From NCBI RefSeq assembly GCF_009795885.1, contig NZ_WTEV01000002.1, positions 124,001 through 188,000 of the forward strand: a DNA stretch of 64,000 bases, written 5' to 3'. A model generated the notes under the pieces. That model was not told where the DNA came from. It saw nothing but the letters and a program-made list of their open reading frames with translations, and made no database searches. The first letter of the stretch is position 1, and every line of letters begins with the position of its first letter. Shown here piece by piece: positions 16,176-23,370 of this stretch. The translations under genes and the position numbers were made by a program. The DNA comes from Gilliamella sp. Pas-s25 (GTDB lineage Bacteria > Pseudomonadota > Gammaproteobacteria > Enterobacterales > Orbaceae).

Positions 16176-16934
16176 TTAGTTACTTAGTAACTCGTTAAGA
16201 TAAAGCACTTCTGTTTTTATATTTAAAAAATCATATATTATTTTTGCTTTTTGAAAAAGTTTTTCATCATGAGTTATGAAAAGATCCGTATAAGAGGCAT
16301 AAATAATATGGCCAATATCGTACAATCTTGACCTAGAATTTTTCATTTTTTCTGGATAAATATTTTTCAGTTCGCAAAGATGAAATAGAGCCTCGATTGC
16401 ATTTTGTCTGAAATTAAAACTATTTCGTATTAATGACAGTGTATTTTCATCCTTGTAAACTATAATATCTGAAAAAGCTTCAGATTCTATATTTCTTAAG
16501 TGATCGATCAACACATCGAAATCAGATTTATCAAGCATCTTTTGTGAGTTATTTTTTTTTATCGATTTTATAGTTTTTAGCCTTTTTTTACTAAAAGATT
16601 CAACACAATCATTTAAGTAACTATCGCTGATGGCTCTATTATAACACGTACCTGGGTATTCAGTTCTAAATACAACACTATCATCTTTCGGTCTTATTGA
16701 GTTTTTCCCAAAAAAATAAGTAAAATATCCTATGTCCCTGATAATTACTTCATCATCAACATCACTATGTCTCTTAGAAACGGCTAATTCTTCTAAATGA
16801 GCAGGACTAAAAAAGAAACAATGTCCATTTAATTTGTAGTTGGCTATTTTCTTTTCTAATTCTTCCGAATTTATTTCGGATGATTTTTTATCTTTTAGAA
16901 AAATTAACACATTGTAATCTAAATAAATTTTCAT
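16176..16934 (-). CDS. PIN-domain-like nuclease, probable cargo
   Basis: A 252-residue protein beginning MKIYLDYNVLIFLKD, the first strand of a PIN-fold ribonuclease with the early acidic residue in LDYN. A second element, HLEELAVSKRH, supplies an acidic pair, and the C-terminus has the usual final motif (YDIGHIIYASYTDLFITHDE, with D and THD acidic residues). PIN nucleases cleave RNA and are common in toxin-antitoxin and abortive-infection systems. This gene is inserted between the antirepressor and rusA, five bases before rusA's end, with notably AT- and Lys-rich coding. No antitoxin gene is next to it. Role in exclusion or defence is inference. Confidence 0.62.
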   Translation of the reverse strand: MKIYLDYNVLIFLKDKKSSEINSEELEKKIANYKLNGHCFFFSPAHLEELAVSKRHSDVDDEVIIRDIGYFTYFFGKNSIRPKDDSVVFRTEYPGTCYNRAISDSYLNDCVESFSKKRLKTIKSIKKNNSQKMLDKSDFDVLIDHLRNIESEAFSDIIVYKDENTLSLIRNSFNFRQNAIEALFHLCELKNIYPEKMKNSRSRLYDIGHIIYASYTDLFITHDEKLFQKAKIIYDFLNIKTEVLYLNELLSN

Positions 16935-16938
16935 TTTT

Positions 16939-17295
16939 TTATTCCAATTTTAAAATATTGATTAATAATTTACCATTTTTAATTGACTCACACCACTCAG
17001 ATTCAATCCTTTTTATTTGACTATCATCAACCCAAACGCCCGCTGTTGTGAGCGAATCAAACAAAGCTTTAAAATAATTATCCATATCACGCCTGATATT
17101 ATTAGGCGGATAAAATTCAACTTTGACAGCAACATTATCTGTAATTGGTTTAGGCTTCTTTTTTAACTGCTCATATACTGCAGCAATAACCGCAGTTTTA
17201 TATTTTCGACCTTTAACACTTAATAGCGTTCTGCCATTCAAGTTGCGCCAGTAAGTATTCATTGATGGAGGGAATGGTAAAACCAAAGTTATCAT
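16939..17295 (-). CDS. rusA: Crossover junction endodeoxyribonuclease RusA
   Basis: A 118-residue Holliday junction resolvase. The start MITLVLPFPPSMNTYWRNL is typical (PxPPSxNxYWR), and the catalytic aspartates are seen in NNIRRDMDNYFKALFDSL and TAGVWVDDSQIKRIES. It resolves recombination or replication intermediates of the phage genome. The start overlaps the upstream small gene by 83 bases in another frame, an unusually long overlap. Confidence 0.95.
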   Translation of the reverse strand: MITLVLPFPPSMNTYWRNLNGRTLLSVKGRKYKTAVIAAVYEQLKKKPKPITDNVAVKVEFYPPNNIRRDMDNYFKALFDSLTTAGVWVDDSQIKRIESEWCESIKNGKLLINILKLE

Positions 17296-17476
17296 TCGCT
17301 ATTAATCCTTTTATGCTTTGTTGTGTTGATGCTTTTAATACCCAGCCTTGAAATGCTGATTCCATATTTTTTCTTAAATATCCGCCCTTTCGGTCCTTTC
17401 TTAAATGAATATCAGGACACCCTTTTTTACGCATTGTTTTTTCAAACTCCATGCGTTCTAAATTAATATTTATCAT
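17213..17476 (-). CDS. Small phage protein upstream of rusA
   Basis: An 87-residue protein. The phrase FEKTMRKKGCPDIHLRKDRK followed by GGYLRKNMESAFQGWVLKAS has the spacing of a small domain often seen in enterobacterial phage early proteins (x-FE...L-R...G-Y...W-GW). The last 27 codons overlap rusA in a different frame, so the C-terminal part is constrained by rusA. It lies 45 bases after the methylase gene. Function unknown; existence is likely because the N-terminal half has no competing gene. Confidence 0.6.
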   Translation of the reverse strand: MININLERMEFEKTMRKKGCPDIHLRKDRKGGYLRKNMESAFQGWVLKASTQQSIKGLIANDNFGFTIPSINEYLLAQLEWQNAIKC

Positions 17477-17521
17477 TATTTGACCCTACATTCATATACA
17501 ACATTACCAACATAAAAAGCA

Positions 17522-18274
17522 TTAAGCTTTTGGCATAGCCTCCATTCTATTTACCAAAAACCGAGCAGCATTATTAATTTGCTCTGGCGATAGCCGATCA
17601 ATAATCATTTTGTTAATGCTTTGTTTAACTTTTGTTTGATGTTCAATTGTTAAATTTTTTGCATACTCAATTGAATTAAATATCTGGTCAACCTCTTTTG
17701 GCCATACAGCACTCACCGCAGGATCTGGTAATGTTTCCTTGATTTTTTCGTATGTTGCATAAATTTCACTTCTATCAACAAATGAAACACGACAATCACC
17801 AAATGCCTTGGGATTGAATACCGCAAATAATGAACCTCGGTTATTACCGTTAATTTTTTGCTTATTATCAGAACGGACAAACGAAATACGACCATTAACA
17901 ATAAAATAAATTTCACTAGCTAATTTTCGTAACTCGTTAAACCATTCAACCGACGTATCAACGGGTAACAACATCACGGTACCAACCCCGCAATCTGCGG
18001 CTTCTCGTGCCTTTTTGACCCATGGCAATATACGAGAGTAAGGTGGATTGCAGAAAGCAAAACCGCTTTTTAAGTGTGACCATCCATTTAGTAACGAATC
18101 ATATGACTCAGTTAAATAATTCAAATGCAAATGATTGTGATCACTAGCAGCCACATCACAAACAAAACTAAAACGAGCATTTAAAAATTCATATAACTCA
18201 ATCGGCGTTTGCCATAGATCTTTTATATCTGAATCAGTTTTGCTTTTTGAATGTTTATAATCAACTTTAGCCAT
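17522..18274 (-). CDS. Phage N6-adenine DNA methyltransferase (Dam-type)
   Basis: A 250-residue methylase of the phage N-6-adenine family. WQTPIELYEFLNARFSFVCD is the family's N-terminal signature, and the catalytic motif IV is NPPY in GFAFCNPPYSRILPWVKK. A further motif is VMLLPVDTSVEWFNE and GRISFVRSD. It likely modifies adenine in phage DNA, protecting it from host restriction or altering regulation. The target site cannot be read from the sequence. Overlaps the P-like gene by eight bases. Confidence 0.92.
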   Translation of the reverse strand: MAKVDYKHSKSKTDSDIKDLWQTPIELYEFLNARFSFVCDVAASDHNHLHLNYLTESYDSLLNGWSHLKSGFAFCNPPYSRILPWVKKAREAADCGVGTVMLLPVDTSVEWFNELRKLASEIYFIVNGRISFVRSDNKQKINGNNRGSLFAVFNPKAFGDCRVSFVDRSEIYATYEKIKETLPDPAVSAVWPKEVDQIFNSIEYAKNLTIEHQTKVKQSINKMIIDRLSPEQINNAARFLVNRMEAMPKA

Positions 18275-18986
18275 TTTCTGCTATACTCCTTTTTGCTTTC
18301 TCTCTCGCCCTTTCTCTCATCGCGTTGACTGCATCAGAATTGCAATAATATACGCCGTACCCTGATTTTTTTTCTTCAAGTTGGACACGAATTTCAGGTA
18401 TTACTTCACCGTTACTCAATTTTTTTGCCCATTTGTTGATTAGCATTTCGGCACGCTTTTCAACCTCGAACTCAGATTGATTGTATTGGCGCATGTGCTT
18501 TCTCAGATCGGTAACAATCCAGTACATAACTGGATGAGACCACGGGAATTGCTCTGCTGTTTGACATGAAAAACCAATCTCAGCACTATACTTGTTGAAC
18601 TCTCGCATAACTTGAGCAACTGTTGGTAACCCCATATCTGATGCCTCGCCCTCTTTGCACCATGAAATAAATTGACCAGGCGATGGGACAAATGGTGTGT
18701 TTTGTTGGCGTGCTTTCTTCATACCAATTTCAAACTGACGTAACGTTGTTATGCCGTTTTCTTTAAATGCCAGTAACCATTGGTTTTTGAACTCATCAAG
18801 ATCTATCTGAGTTTTTATTAACGCCGTTATTGCAGGGAATACCTGTTTTAATTGGATAAACAATTTGTTAAAGTTTTTTTCAATTTCACAATTAAATTTT
18901 GGCGTTCCAATACATGTATTTTGGTGGCTAACATTTTTTTTTATCGCAATTTCAGATGCGCTGTAAATTTCGTTTAAAGGTTTCAT
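18267..18986 (-). CDS. Replication protein P-like helicase loader
   Basis: A 239-residue lambda P-type protein, expected to bring the host DnaB helicase to the phage origin. Family features are QVFPAITALIKTQIDLDEFK, WLLAFKENGITTLRQFEIGM, and PFVPSPGQFISWCKEGEAS. The last part (VNAMRERAREKAKRSIAENG) is basic and helical. It is coupled to the O-like gene by a four-base overlap and to the methylase by eight, forming an O-P-methylase series as in several lambdoid phages. Confidence 0.92.
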   Translation of the reverse strand: MKPLNEIYSASEIAIKKNVSHQNTCIGTPKFNCEIEKNFNKLFIQLKQVFPAITALIKTQIDLDEFKNQWLLAFKENGITTLRQFEIGMKKARQQNTPFVPSPGQFISWCKEGEASDMGLPTVAQVMREFNKYSAEIGFSCQTAEQFPWSHPVMYWIVTDLRKHMRQYNQSEFEVEKRAEMLINKWAKKLSNGEVIPEIRVQLEEKKSGYGVYYCNSDAVNAMRERAREKAKRSIAENG

Positions 18987-19924
18987 TGTAGGACCTCCTC
19001 ACGTAACCACCCTGTACTATTCCAATCAATTTCAGACGATTTGTTTACCACTGTTTTACTATCAGATAGCATTTGAGTCGTGAGGATCATCCATTTCTCA
19101 GAAAGGCTCGACGGTGACAAAATGTTTTTAAACCAAAATTCATGATGATTAGCCCAATTAAAAACTTCTAATATTTCTCGTGTCCGCTTGTTGACTCGTT
19201 TTTTTAACAACCGAATCTCATTGCTCCATCGTGGCCAATTAGGTTCTTGGTAAGTTGGGTTAATCTCAAGCACTTTTTGATAAATATACTGGGCTACTTT
19301 CAAATCATCTTTTGAACCCCAGTATTTTCCGTTTGCTGAATAAATTTCAGCTTGAGGATGTTTTTCTAAAAATTGGGATAATTTATCAGCGTCGGAAATT
19401 TGACTAAAATTTCCAGACCCTAATTTATTATTATTTATATTATTATTTATATATGGATCGGGGTCAGATTCTGTCCGGTCAGGATTTGACCCCTGAGAAT
19501 TTCCATACCCTGATGAAGCGTTGATAATATTAGGAATTTGATTTTCTGACAGGTCAATTTCTGTCGGGTCAGTTTTTGACCGGTCAGAATGTGACGGGTC
19601 AGAATTTGGCTGGTGAGAATTAACAATTTCTAAAGCTAGTTTTTGTAGTTTTTGGACATTTATACAATACAAATTACTGTCATTCCGTTGACCATTTCGA
19701 CGAGCTTTTACATATAACCAATCATCTTTCTTTAGGCTGCTAAGGGCTAACTTAACAGCACTTTTACTTGAGCCAGTTTGGCTGACAATTGTATCAATTG
19801 AGGGGAAACTAACCCCCTCATCATTGGAAAAATCAGCTAACCTTAGTAAAACTAATAATTTAGTGCCTTTCATTCCACTTGTAGCACAAACATCCCAAAC
19901 ATAGGAAGTTAACTTGGTACTCAT
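18983..19924 (-). CDS. Replication initiator, phage O-like
   Basis: A 313-residue origin-binding protein. Residues 1-95 form a winged helix (GMKGTKLLVLLRLADFSND, PSIDTIVSQTGSSKSAVKLA, LSSLKKDDWLYVKARRNGQR). The middle, residues about 100-165, is a low-complexity region whose codons contain the iteron origin: repeated acidic/polar peptides such as SDRSKTDPTEIDLSEN and SNPDRTESDPD, then a poly-Asn stretch. The C-terminal domain (residues 185-313) likely contacts the P-like protein. A start at 19924 overlaps the upstream small gene by four bases. Confidence 0.88.
   Translation of the reverse strand: MSTKLTSYVWDVCATSGMKGTKLLVLLRLADFSNDEGVSFPSIDTIVSQTGSSKSAVKLALSSLKKDDWLYVKARRNGQRNDSNLYCINVQKLQKLALEIVNSHQPNSDPSHSDRSKTDPTEIDLSENQIPNIINASSGYGNSQGSNPDRTESDPDPYINNNINNNKLGSGNFSQISDADKLSQFLEKHPQAEIYSANGKYWGSKDDLKVAQYIYQKVLEINPTYQEPNWPRWSNEIRLLKKRVNKRTREILEVFNWANHHEFWFKNILSPSSLSEKWMILTTQMLSDSKTVVNKSSEIDWNSTGWLREEVLQ
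19421..19621 (-). other. Replication origin: iterons plus AT-rich tract within the O-like gene
   Basis: Eight copies of a repeat resembling TGACSGGTCAGAATT are visible with core GGTCA (or variants) beginning near 19462, 19477, 19492, 19552, 19567, 19582, 19597 and 19612. Every interval is a multiple of 15 bp, i.e. five codons. Immediately beside them, 19421-19454 is almost pure A/T, a likely unwinding element. Iterons inside O beside an AT-rich region is the lambda ori plan. Confidence 0.85.
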
Positions 19925-20112
19925 AGATTAACCTCTTTGTTATTGTCGTTATTCAAACTTTGTTGTTTGATTAGAAAAGACCACAAAAATTCGACAAATT
20001 GGTGGCTGACAGGTGTCCAGATGTGATTTATCATGGCTTCATATTCAAAGCCTGATTGTGAAAACTTACAACGCAATTGCGTTACAGTACAATTTAGTGT
20101 TAAACTATTCAT
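19921..20112 (-). CDS. Small hypothetical protein between CII-like and O genes
   Basis: A 63-residue protein, MNSLTLNCTVTQLRCKFSQS then FVEFLWSFLIKQQSL, with no recognised family. The start is set at ATG 20112 because TGTGGAGTATTA lies just upstream, the ribosome-site signature used by six other phage genes; the longer frame from 20190 lacks such a site and overlaps the preceding gene. An AGTGCAGA-related hairpin with a 10-bp stem precedes it. Stop overlaps the O-like start. Confidence 0.6.
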   Translation of the reverse strand: MNSLTLNCTVTQLRCKFSQSGFEYEAMINHIWTPVSHQFVEFLWSFLIKQQSLNNDNNKEVNL

Positions 20113-20146
20113 GCGACTAATACTCCACAAGTGTTTTTTCGCAACC

Positions 20147-20179
20147 GACCGATAGCCTTCTGCAAAATTGCTATCGGTC
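20147..20179 (-). promoter_or_regulatory. Repeated-family hairpin with TTTTGCAGAA loop
   Basis: Minus-strand arms GACCGATAGC and GCTATCGGTC pair perfectly (10 bp) around a 13-base loop containing TGCAGA. The stem includes the stop codon of the CII-like gene. The GTGGAGTATTA site of the next gene follows 18 bases later. Confidence 0.65.
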
Positions 20180-20656
20180 ACCCTTTCCAAAAATCATCTC
20201 AGTTATAACGATAATTTCACTCAATCTACATTGAATTGCATACGACGTAGCTTTTAATGACTTTTTCTCTTTTTTATCTAATATTCCATCTGCAGTAAAT
20301 TCATTATGTTGCCGACAAAATTGACCCAGTTCTGCAATCAGATTATTAAATTTATTTAGTAACTCGTCGTTATCAAATTCATTAAATTCAGGCAACTTAA
20401 CAAAAACACCGCCTCGATATTTTGCAATTGCTTCTGTAATAACATTAGAATTGGCTTCTGCTTCCATTTCTAATATCATTCCCAGCGGTACCATTTGCCC
20501 ATTTAATTGCCGCACACGATTGCGTAATGCGTTTTCTGTACCCGATGTTGGATCTAGTCGTTTCGCCATCTCAGGGTACTTACCGTCAAATGATGTGATT
20601 AACTGATGAATTGCATCGGTTATCTCTTTCGGTGTTGGATAATTTCTATTGTCCAC
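20171..20656 (-). CDS. CII/YmfL-type phage regulator
   Basis: A 161-residue putative transcription regulator of the CII (CP76/YmfL) type. The N-terminal helix-turn-helix region contains EITDAIHQLITSFDGKYPEM followed by GTENALRNRVRQLNGQMVPL; the middle EAIAKYRGGVFVKLPEFNEF and the C-terminal FTADGILDKKEKKSLKATSY also fit YmfL-like proteins. It lies directly after Cro in the early right operon, the position of CII, so a role in the lysis-lysogeny decision is likely. Confidence 0.82.
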   Translation of the reverse strand: MDNRNYPTPKEITDAIHQLITSFDGKYPEMAKRLDPTSGTENALRNRVRQLNGQMVPLGMILEMEAEANSNVITEAIAKYRGGVFVKLPEFNEFDNDELLNKFNNLIAELGQFCRQHNEFTADGILDKKEKKSLKATSYAIQCRLSEIIVITEMIFGKGDR

Positions 20657-20682
20657 ATTTACCTCTATTCTTGGTGGTTGTT

Positions 20683-20868
20683 TTAATGTTTATTTCGATA
20701 TAATTTTGTATCAACTTTTAATGCTCCATTGGTTATTTCCTGAATCCGATACGCATTTTTTTCGGGAATAATGTCTCCCCATTGAGAGATAGCCCCTTTT
20801 GATATACCTAAACTTTTAGCTAATGGAGTTACACCATTAAAATAATTTAAAACGATATTTTTGAACAT
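20683..20868 (-). CDS. Cro-like repressor
   Basis: A 61-residue Cro of the P22/YdaS type. The single helix-turn-helix domain is FNGVTPLAKSLGISKGAISQ then WGDIIPEKNAYRIQEITNGA, where GVTPLAKSLGIS is helix 2-turn and KGAISQWG the recognition helix. It diverges from CI across the shared operator region and would shut down CI synthesis. AGGAGG precedes ATG 20868. Confidence 0.9.
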   Translation of the reverse strand: MFKNIVLNYFNGVTPLAKSLGISKGAISQWGDIIPEKNAYRIQEITNGALKVDTKLYRNKH

Positions 20869-20884
20869 TTACGCCTCCTTTTTG

Positions 20885-20946
20885 TTTAGTTTTCTAAATA
20901 TTATATGTTTATTTATCTAAAGTCAACAGGTGTTAAGATAACTAAA
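20885..20946. promoter_or_regulatory. OR operator region and PR promoter
   Basis: Three related 14-bp sites lie between cro and cI: TTTAGTTTTCTAAA (20885-20898), TTTATTTATCTAAA (20908-20921) and TTAAGATAACTAAA (20933-20946), spaced 23-25 bp. A fourth, perfect-type copy lies at OL. The cro-ward promoter on the minus strand has TTGACT (20921-20926 complement) with TAATAT 17 bases or TATAAT 15 bases downstream, overlapping sites 1 and 2. These are the likely CI/Cro binding sites. Confidence 0.78.
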
Positions 20947-20968
20947 CTATTTATTAATAGGTGTCTTT

Positions 20969-21616
20969 ATGAATACAATTGGATCTAGAATAAAACAAAA
21001 ACGAACAGAACTGGGCTTAACCCAACGCGAACTAGCTAAATCAATAAAAGGGGCAAACCATTCTTCTGTTTCGCAATGGGAGTCAGATATATCTACACCC
21101 AGTTCTAAAAATTTATTTGATCTGTCAATTGCTCTTAATTGTGATTTTGCGTGGTTATTAAAGGGAAACTTTGAATCTAATATAGTCCCAGTAGAATTAC
21201 ATTCATACAAAGTACCATTAATTAGCTACGTCCAAGCTGGAGCGTGGACAGAGTCTTGTGAACTAAGAGACTCTACAGGATTTGAATATATAATAACCTC
21301 TTTAGATCTATCAAAAAAAGCATTTGCACTTAAAATAAAAGGGGATTCCATGGAGCCCGAGTTTAAAGAAGGTGATTTAATAATCGTAGATCCTGAAGTA
21401 CTGCCATATCCTGGTGAATTTGTTGTCGCAATGAACGGCGAATCAGAAGCAACCTTTAAAAAATATCGTGAATTAGGTTATGACAAGCATAATAGGATGC
21501 AGTTTGAATTAATACCATTAAACCCAGATTATAGCCCCATGAGCACATTAAACCAGCAAATACGTATAATAGGTACAATGGTTGAACATAGAATATTTAG
21601 GAAAAGACGAGTATGA
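20969..21616 (+). CDS. CI-type repressor with S24 autocleavage domain
   Basis: A 215-residue prophage repressor. Residues 1-65 are an Xre helix-turn-helix (IKQKRTELGLTQRELAKSIK, SSVSQWESDISTPSS). The C-terminal LexA/S24 domain has the cleavage site region YVQAGAWTES (Ala-Gly), the serine nucleophile in IKGDSMEPEFKEGD and the lysine in SEATFKKYRE. It maintains lysogeny by blocking PR and PL and should be cleaved under RecA activation, so the prophage is SOS-inducible. AGGT precedes ATG 20969. Confidence 0.95.
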   Translation: MNTIGSRIKQKRTELGLTQRELAKSIKGANHSSVSQWESDISTPSSKNLFDLSIALNCDFAWLLKGNFESNIVPVELHSYKVPLISYVQAGAWTESCELRDSTGFEYIITSLDLSKKAFALKIKGDSMEPEFKEGDLIIVDPEVLPYPGEFVVAMNGESEATFKKYRELGYDKHNRMQFELIPLNPDYSPMSTLNQQIRIIGTMVEHRIFRKRRV

Positions 21617-22110
21617 AATATAAATGTATATCATTAATTTTATTGTTGAGCTGTATGAGCAATATGGCTTATGCGGACTGGGAAGTAAAAAAAGAAGGTC
21701 AAACAGAAATAACAGCGAGTATGCATGCAGAAAGAAGCTCTGAAGAAAACACTTTAATATCGATTGGTTGCACAGATCTTTTTAGTGTAAATGATAATGG
21801 AGATTTAACATTTTTCATTTATACAGAAGACCCTAATTTTAAAAATGCAGGTGAAATAGATGTTTTAATTGAAGATCTTAATAATAACTCTACTAGAAAA
21901 AAAATGTTTTCTAGTGATAAATATATAGTGCTAGAACAAGGAAGTCATGATGTTACAGAAGTGTTTAACTTCATGAAACATAAGAAACGTATCATTGTTA
22001 CAATGAAACCATTAACAAAGAATACTAAAGCGGAATTCATTGCATTTTTTGATCTTGATAACTACGATAGTATCGTTACAGATGTAGAAAAAACGTGCAA
22101 AATAAAATAA
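21613..22110 (+). CDS. Exported protein co-transcribed with the repressor
   Basis: A 165-residue protein with a signal peptide (ISLILLLSCMSNMAYA, cleavage predicted before DWEV). The mature part is mostly beta (EGQTEITASMHAERSSEENT, DLTFFIYTEDPNF) with two cysteines (IGCTD and EKTCKIK) that could form a disulfide. The ATG overlaps the cI stop (ATGA), so it is expressed in the lysogen. Genes in this position often alter the host envelope or exclude other phages; no family is recognised, so this is inference. Confidence 0.75.
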   Translation: MKYKCISLILLLSCMSNMAYADWEVKKEGQTEITASMHAERSSEENTLISIGCTDLFSVNDNGDLTFFIYTEDPNFKNAGEIDVLIEDLNNNSTRKKMFSSDKYIVLEQGSHDVTEVFNFMKHKKRIIVTMKPLTKNTKAEFIAFFDLDNYDSIVTDVEKTCKIK

Positions 22111-22119
22111 CAATAAAAT

Positions 22120-22146
22120 AGTGACCTTATCAGGTCACTTTCTCCT
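22120..22146 (+). terminator. Terminator after cI operon
   Basis: Arms AGTGACCT and AGGTCACT pair perfectly around TATC and are followed by a pyrimidine-rich TTTCTCCT. The T-run is short, so termination may be incomplete. Confidence 0.6.
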
Positions 22147-22197
22147 ACCATAACGTTTACCTTTCTAAAATTATTTTATTATTCTATAAAAATAATA

Positions 22198-22225
22198 TTG
22201 ACTTTTTTGTTTAGTTATCTAAAAT
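22198..22225 (+). promoter_or_regulatory. PL promoter with OL operator
   Basis: TTGACT (22198-22203), 16-bp spacer, TAAAAT (22220-22225). The operator TTTAGTTATCTAAA (22210-22223), matching the OR sites, covers the spacer and -10. A boxA-like site follows 20 bases after the -10, so the unit mirrors lambda PL-OL-nutL and would drive the early left genes. Confidence 0.78.
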
Positions 22226-22244
22226 TAGATGCAGTTAATTTTAC

Positions 22245-22262
22245 ATAGCTCTTTAAAAATCA
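22245..22262 (+). promoter_or_regulatory. boxA-like antitermination site, copy 1
   Basis: ATAGCTCTTTAAAAATCA closely resembles bacterial boxA (consensus near TGCTCTTTA). It lies just after PL, where a nut site is expected. Two near-identical copies occur downstream. Confidence 0.6.
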
Positions 22263-22268
22263 AAACAT

Positions 22269-22484
22269 CTAATTAATTATTCTTGTTTTCAGTTCGTCGT
22301 ATTTGAAACCCGTTTCTGATTCCATGAATTCTACTGCTGAAATTGGATAACCGCATAAAGCGCATGAAATGCTTTTCACAAAAACCGCTTCATCATTTGG
22401 ATTTAGCTTAGGTTCATGTTCGAAAAGATATTCGTGGCTTTGGCATATAACACAACTGTGTTTTATTGTTTTAATCTCGTCCAT
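22269..22484 (-). CDS. Small zinc-ribbon-like protein
   Basis: A 71-residue protein with two CxxC knuckles (SCVICQSHEY and SCALCGYPIS) about 30 residues apart, the pattern of a zinc ribbon, plus an acidic C-terminal helix (VEFMESETGFKYDELKTR). It is antisense to the PL transcript and its stop codon ends seven bases past boxA copy 1. The ribosome site is weak. No family name can be given; it could be a regulatory or anti-host cargo protein. Confidence 0.5.
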   Translation of the reverse strand: MDEIKTIKHSCVICQSHEYLFEHEPKLNPNDEAVFVKSISCALCGYPISAVEFMESETGFKYDELKTRIIN

Positions 22485-22573
22485 AGTCTTAGATCTGTTA
22501 ATCAGTTAATTAGAGTTATTCATTATAATAAAATACTGAATTTATATACAGTGTTTTTTAATGAATTGTTTTG

Positions 22574-22593
22574 ATAGTTCTTTAAAAATCAGG
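22574..22593 (+). promoter_or_regulatory. boxA-like site, copy 2
   Basis: ATAGTTCTTTAAAAATCAGG differs from copy 1 by one base in the shared core. The next minus-strand cargo gene ends eight bases beyond it. Confidence 0.58.
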
Positions 22594-22600
22594 CTCAATA

Positions 22601-23125
22601 TCAATTATCAGATTCGCTTTCTGGATAAAGTCCCGTATTATTTTTTAAATATTCAGATTGATTAGGTAAATCACCAGCTAACCAAGATATGATTTTTTCA
22701 AATTTAGTTAGCTTTATTGGAGGATTATCTCTAAGACCTAGACAAATAGCTGCTCTTTGTTGTGCAGCGTTACGTAGAACAGAAAAAACATGGCTATCAT
22801 CTTTTTCCATTAATTTTAGTTTTGATGCTAATTGGTCATTTTCAAGAGAGTCAACATCTCGAATTAATGCCAAATATTGATAAGCTCTGGATTGTGCTAC
22901 CGCTGAATTTTTACCAAATTGGTAAACTGAGTTAAATGCAGCAACACATGCTATCAGTCCACCATAAAAAATAGTACCTCGAAAATCCGCAAAAACAGCG
23001 GCGCCAAAGAATAAGATTAGAAATGATAAGAAACGATCTACCCTACCACACAATGTGGATTGCATTTTCTCTAAAGTATATGAGTAATTAATATCATAAA
23101 TAATGTCGTGTCTTATTGTTTCCAT
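22601..23125 (-). CDS. Two-transmembrane SLATT-like protein
   Basis: A 174-residue protein: a short N-terminal helix (NYSYTLEKMQSTLCGRVDR), two adjacent transmembrane segments (FLSFLILFFGAAVFADF and FYGGLIACVAAFNSVYQFG), then a long cytosolic helical region (QYLALIRDVDSLENDQLASK, LRNAAQQRAAICLGLRD). This layout resembles SLATT-type membrane effectors found in conflict systems and superinfection-exclusion proteins, but the family match is not certain. ATG 23125 has AAGGTG eight bases before it; a GTG at 23134 is the alternative. It is downstream of a tiny proline-rich gene and antisense to the early operon. Confidence 0.62.
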   Translation of the reverse strand: METIRHDIIYDINYSYTLEKMQSTLCGRVDRFLSFLILFFGAAVFADFRGTIFYGGLIACVAAFNSVYQFGKNSAVAQSRAYQYLALIRDVDSLENDQLASKLKLMEKDDSHVFSVLRNAAQQRAAICLGLRDNPPIKLTKFEKIISWLAGDLPNQSEYLKNNTGLYPESESDN

Positions 23126-23137
23126 TTTATTCACCTT

Positions 23138-23218
23138 TTAACTTTTCCGTTGCGGTTTTGGTGGTGGCACAGGCCTTTCATTAATTGGCTTATGTGCATC
23201 AGGCTTAGGGGCATTCAT
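23138..23218 (-). CDS. 26-residue proline-rich peptide
   Basis: A tiny frame starting at ATG 23218 after a GGAG site (GGAGTTAATT before the start). The product is rich in Pro, Lys and Arg: it begins MNAPKPDAHKPIN and ends PVPPPKPQRKS. Its stop is 12 bases before the ATG of the two-transmembrane gene, so the two form a bicistron. The PPPKP run is a typical SH3-like binding motif, but no target is known. Existence rests on the ribosome site and spacing. Confidence 0.45.
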   Translation of the reverse strand: MNAPKPDAHKPINERPVPPPKPQRKS

Positions 23219-23370
23219 AATTAACTCCTTAAGGTTGGTGTTTGGCGATTCCAATCTTACCACGATGGCTGTGAGTGGTAAATAATCAGCCACCATTTCG
23301 TATATTTAACCCAATTGAGGTAATTGATACTGAGCCTGCATTTTATATGAACGTAATATATTAAGCTATT

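Noticed and set aside
22220-22243. TAAAATTA/TAATTTTA hairpin with GATGCAGT loop, resembling the repeated family
   Set aside because: It covers the -10 box of PL, so most of it would not be transcribed; loop and downstream GTGGAG are missing. Probably chance plus operator symmetry.
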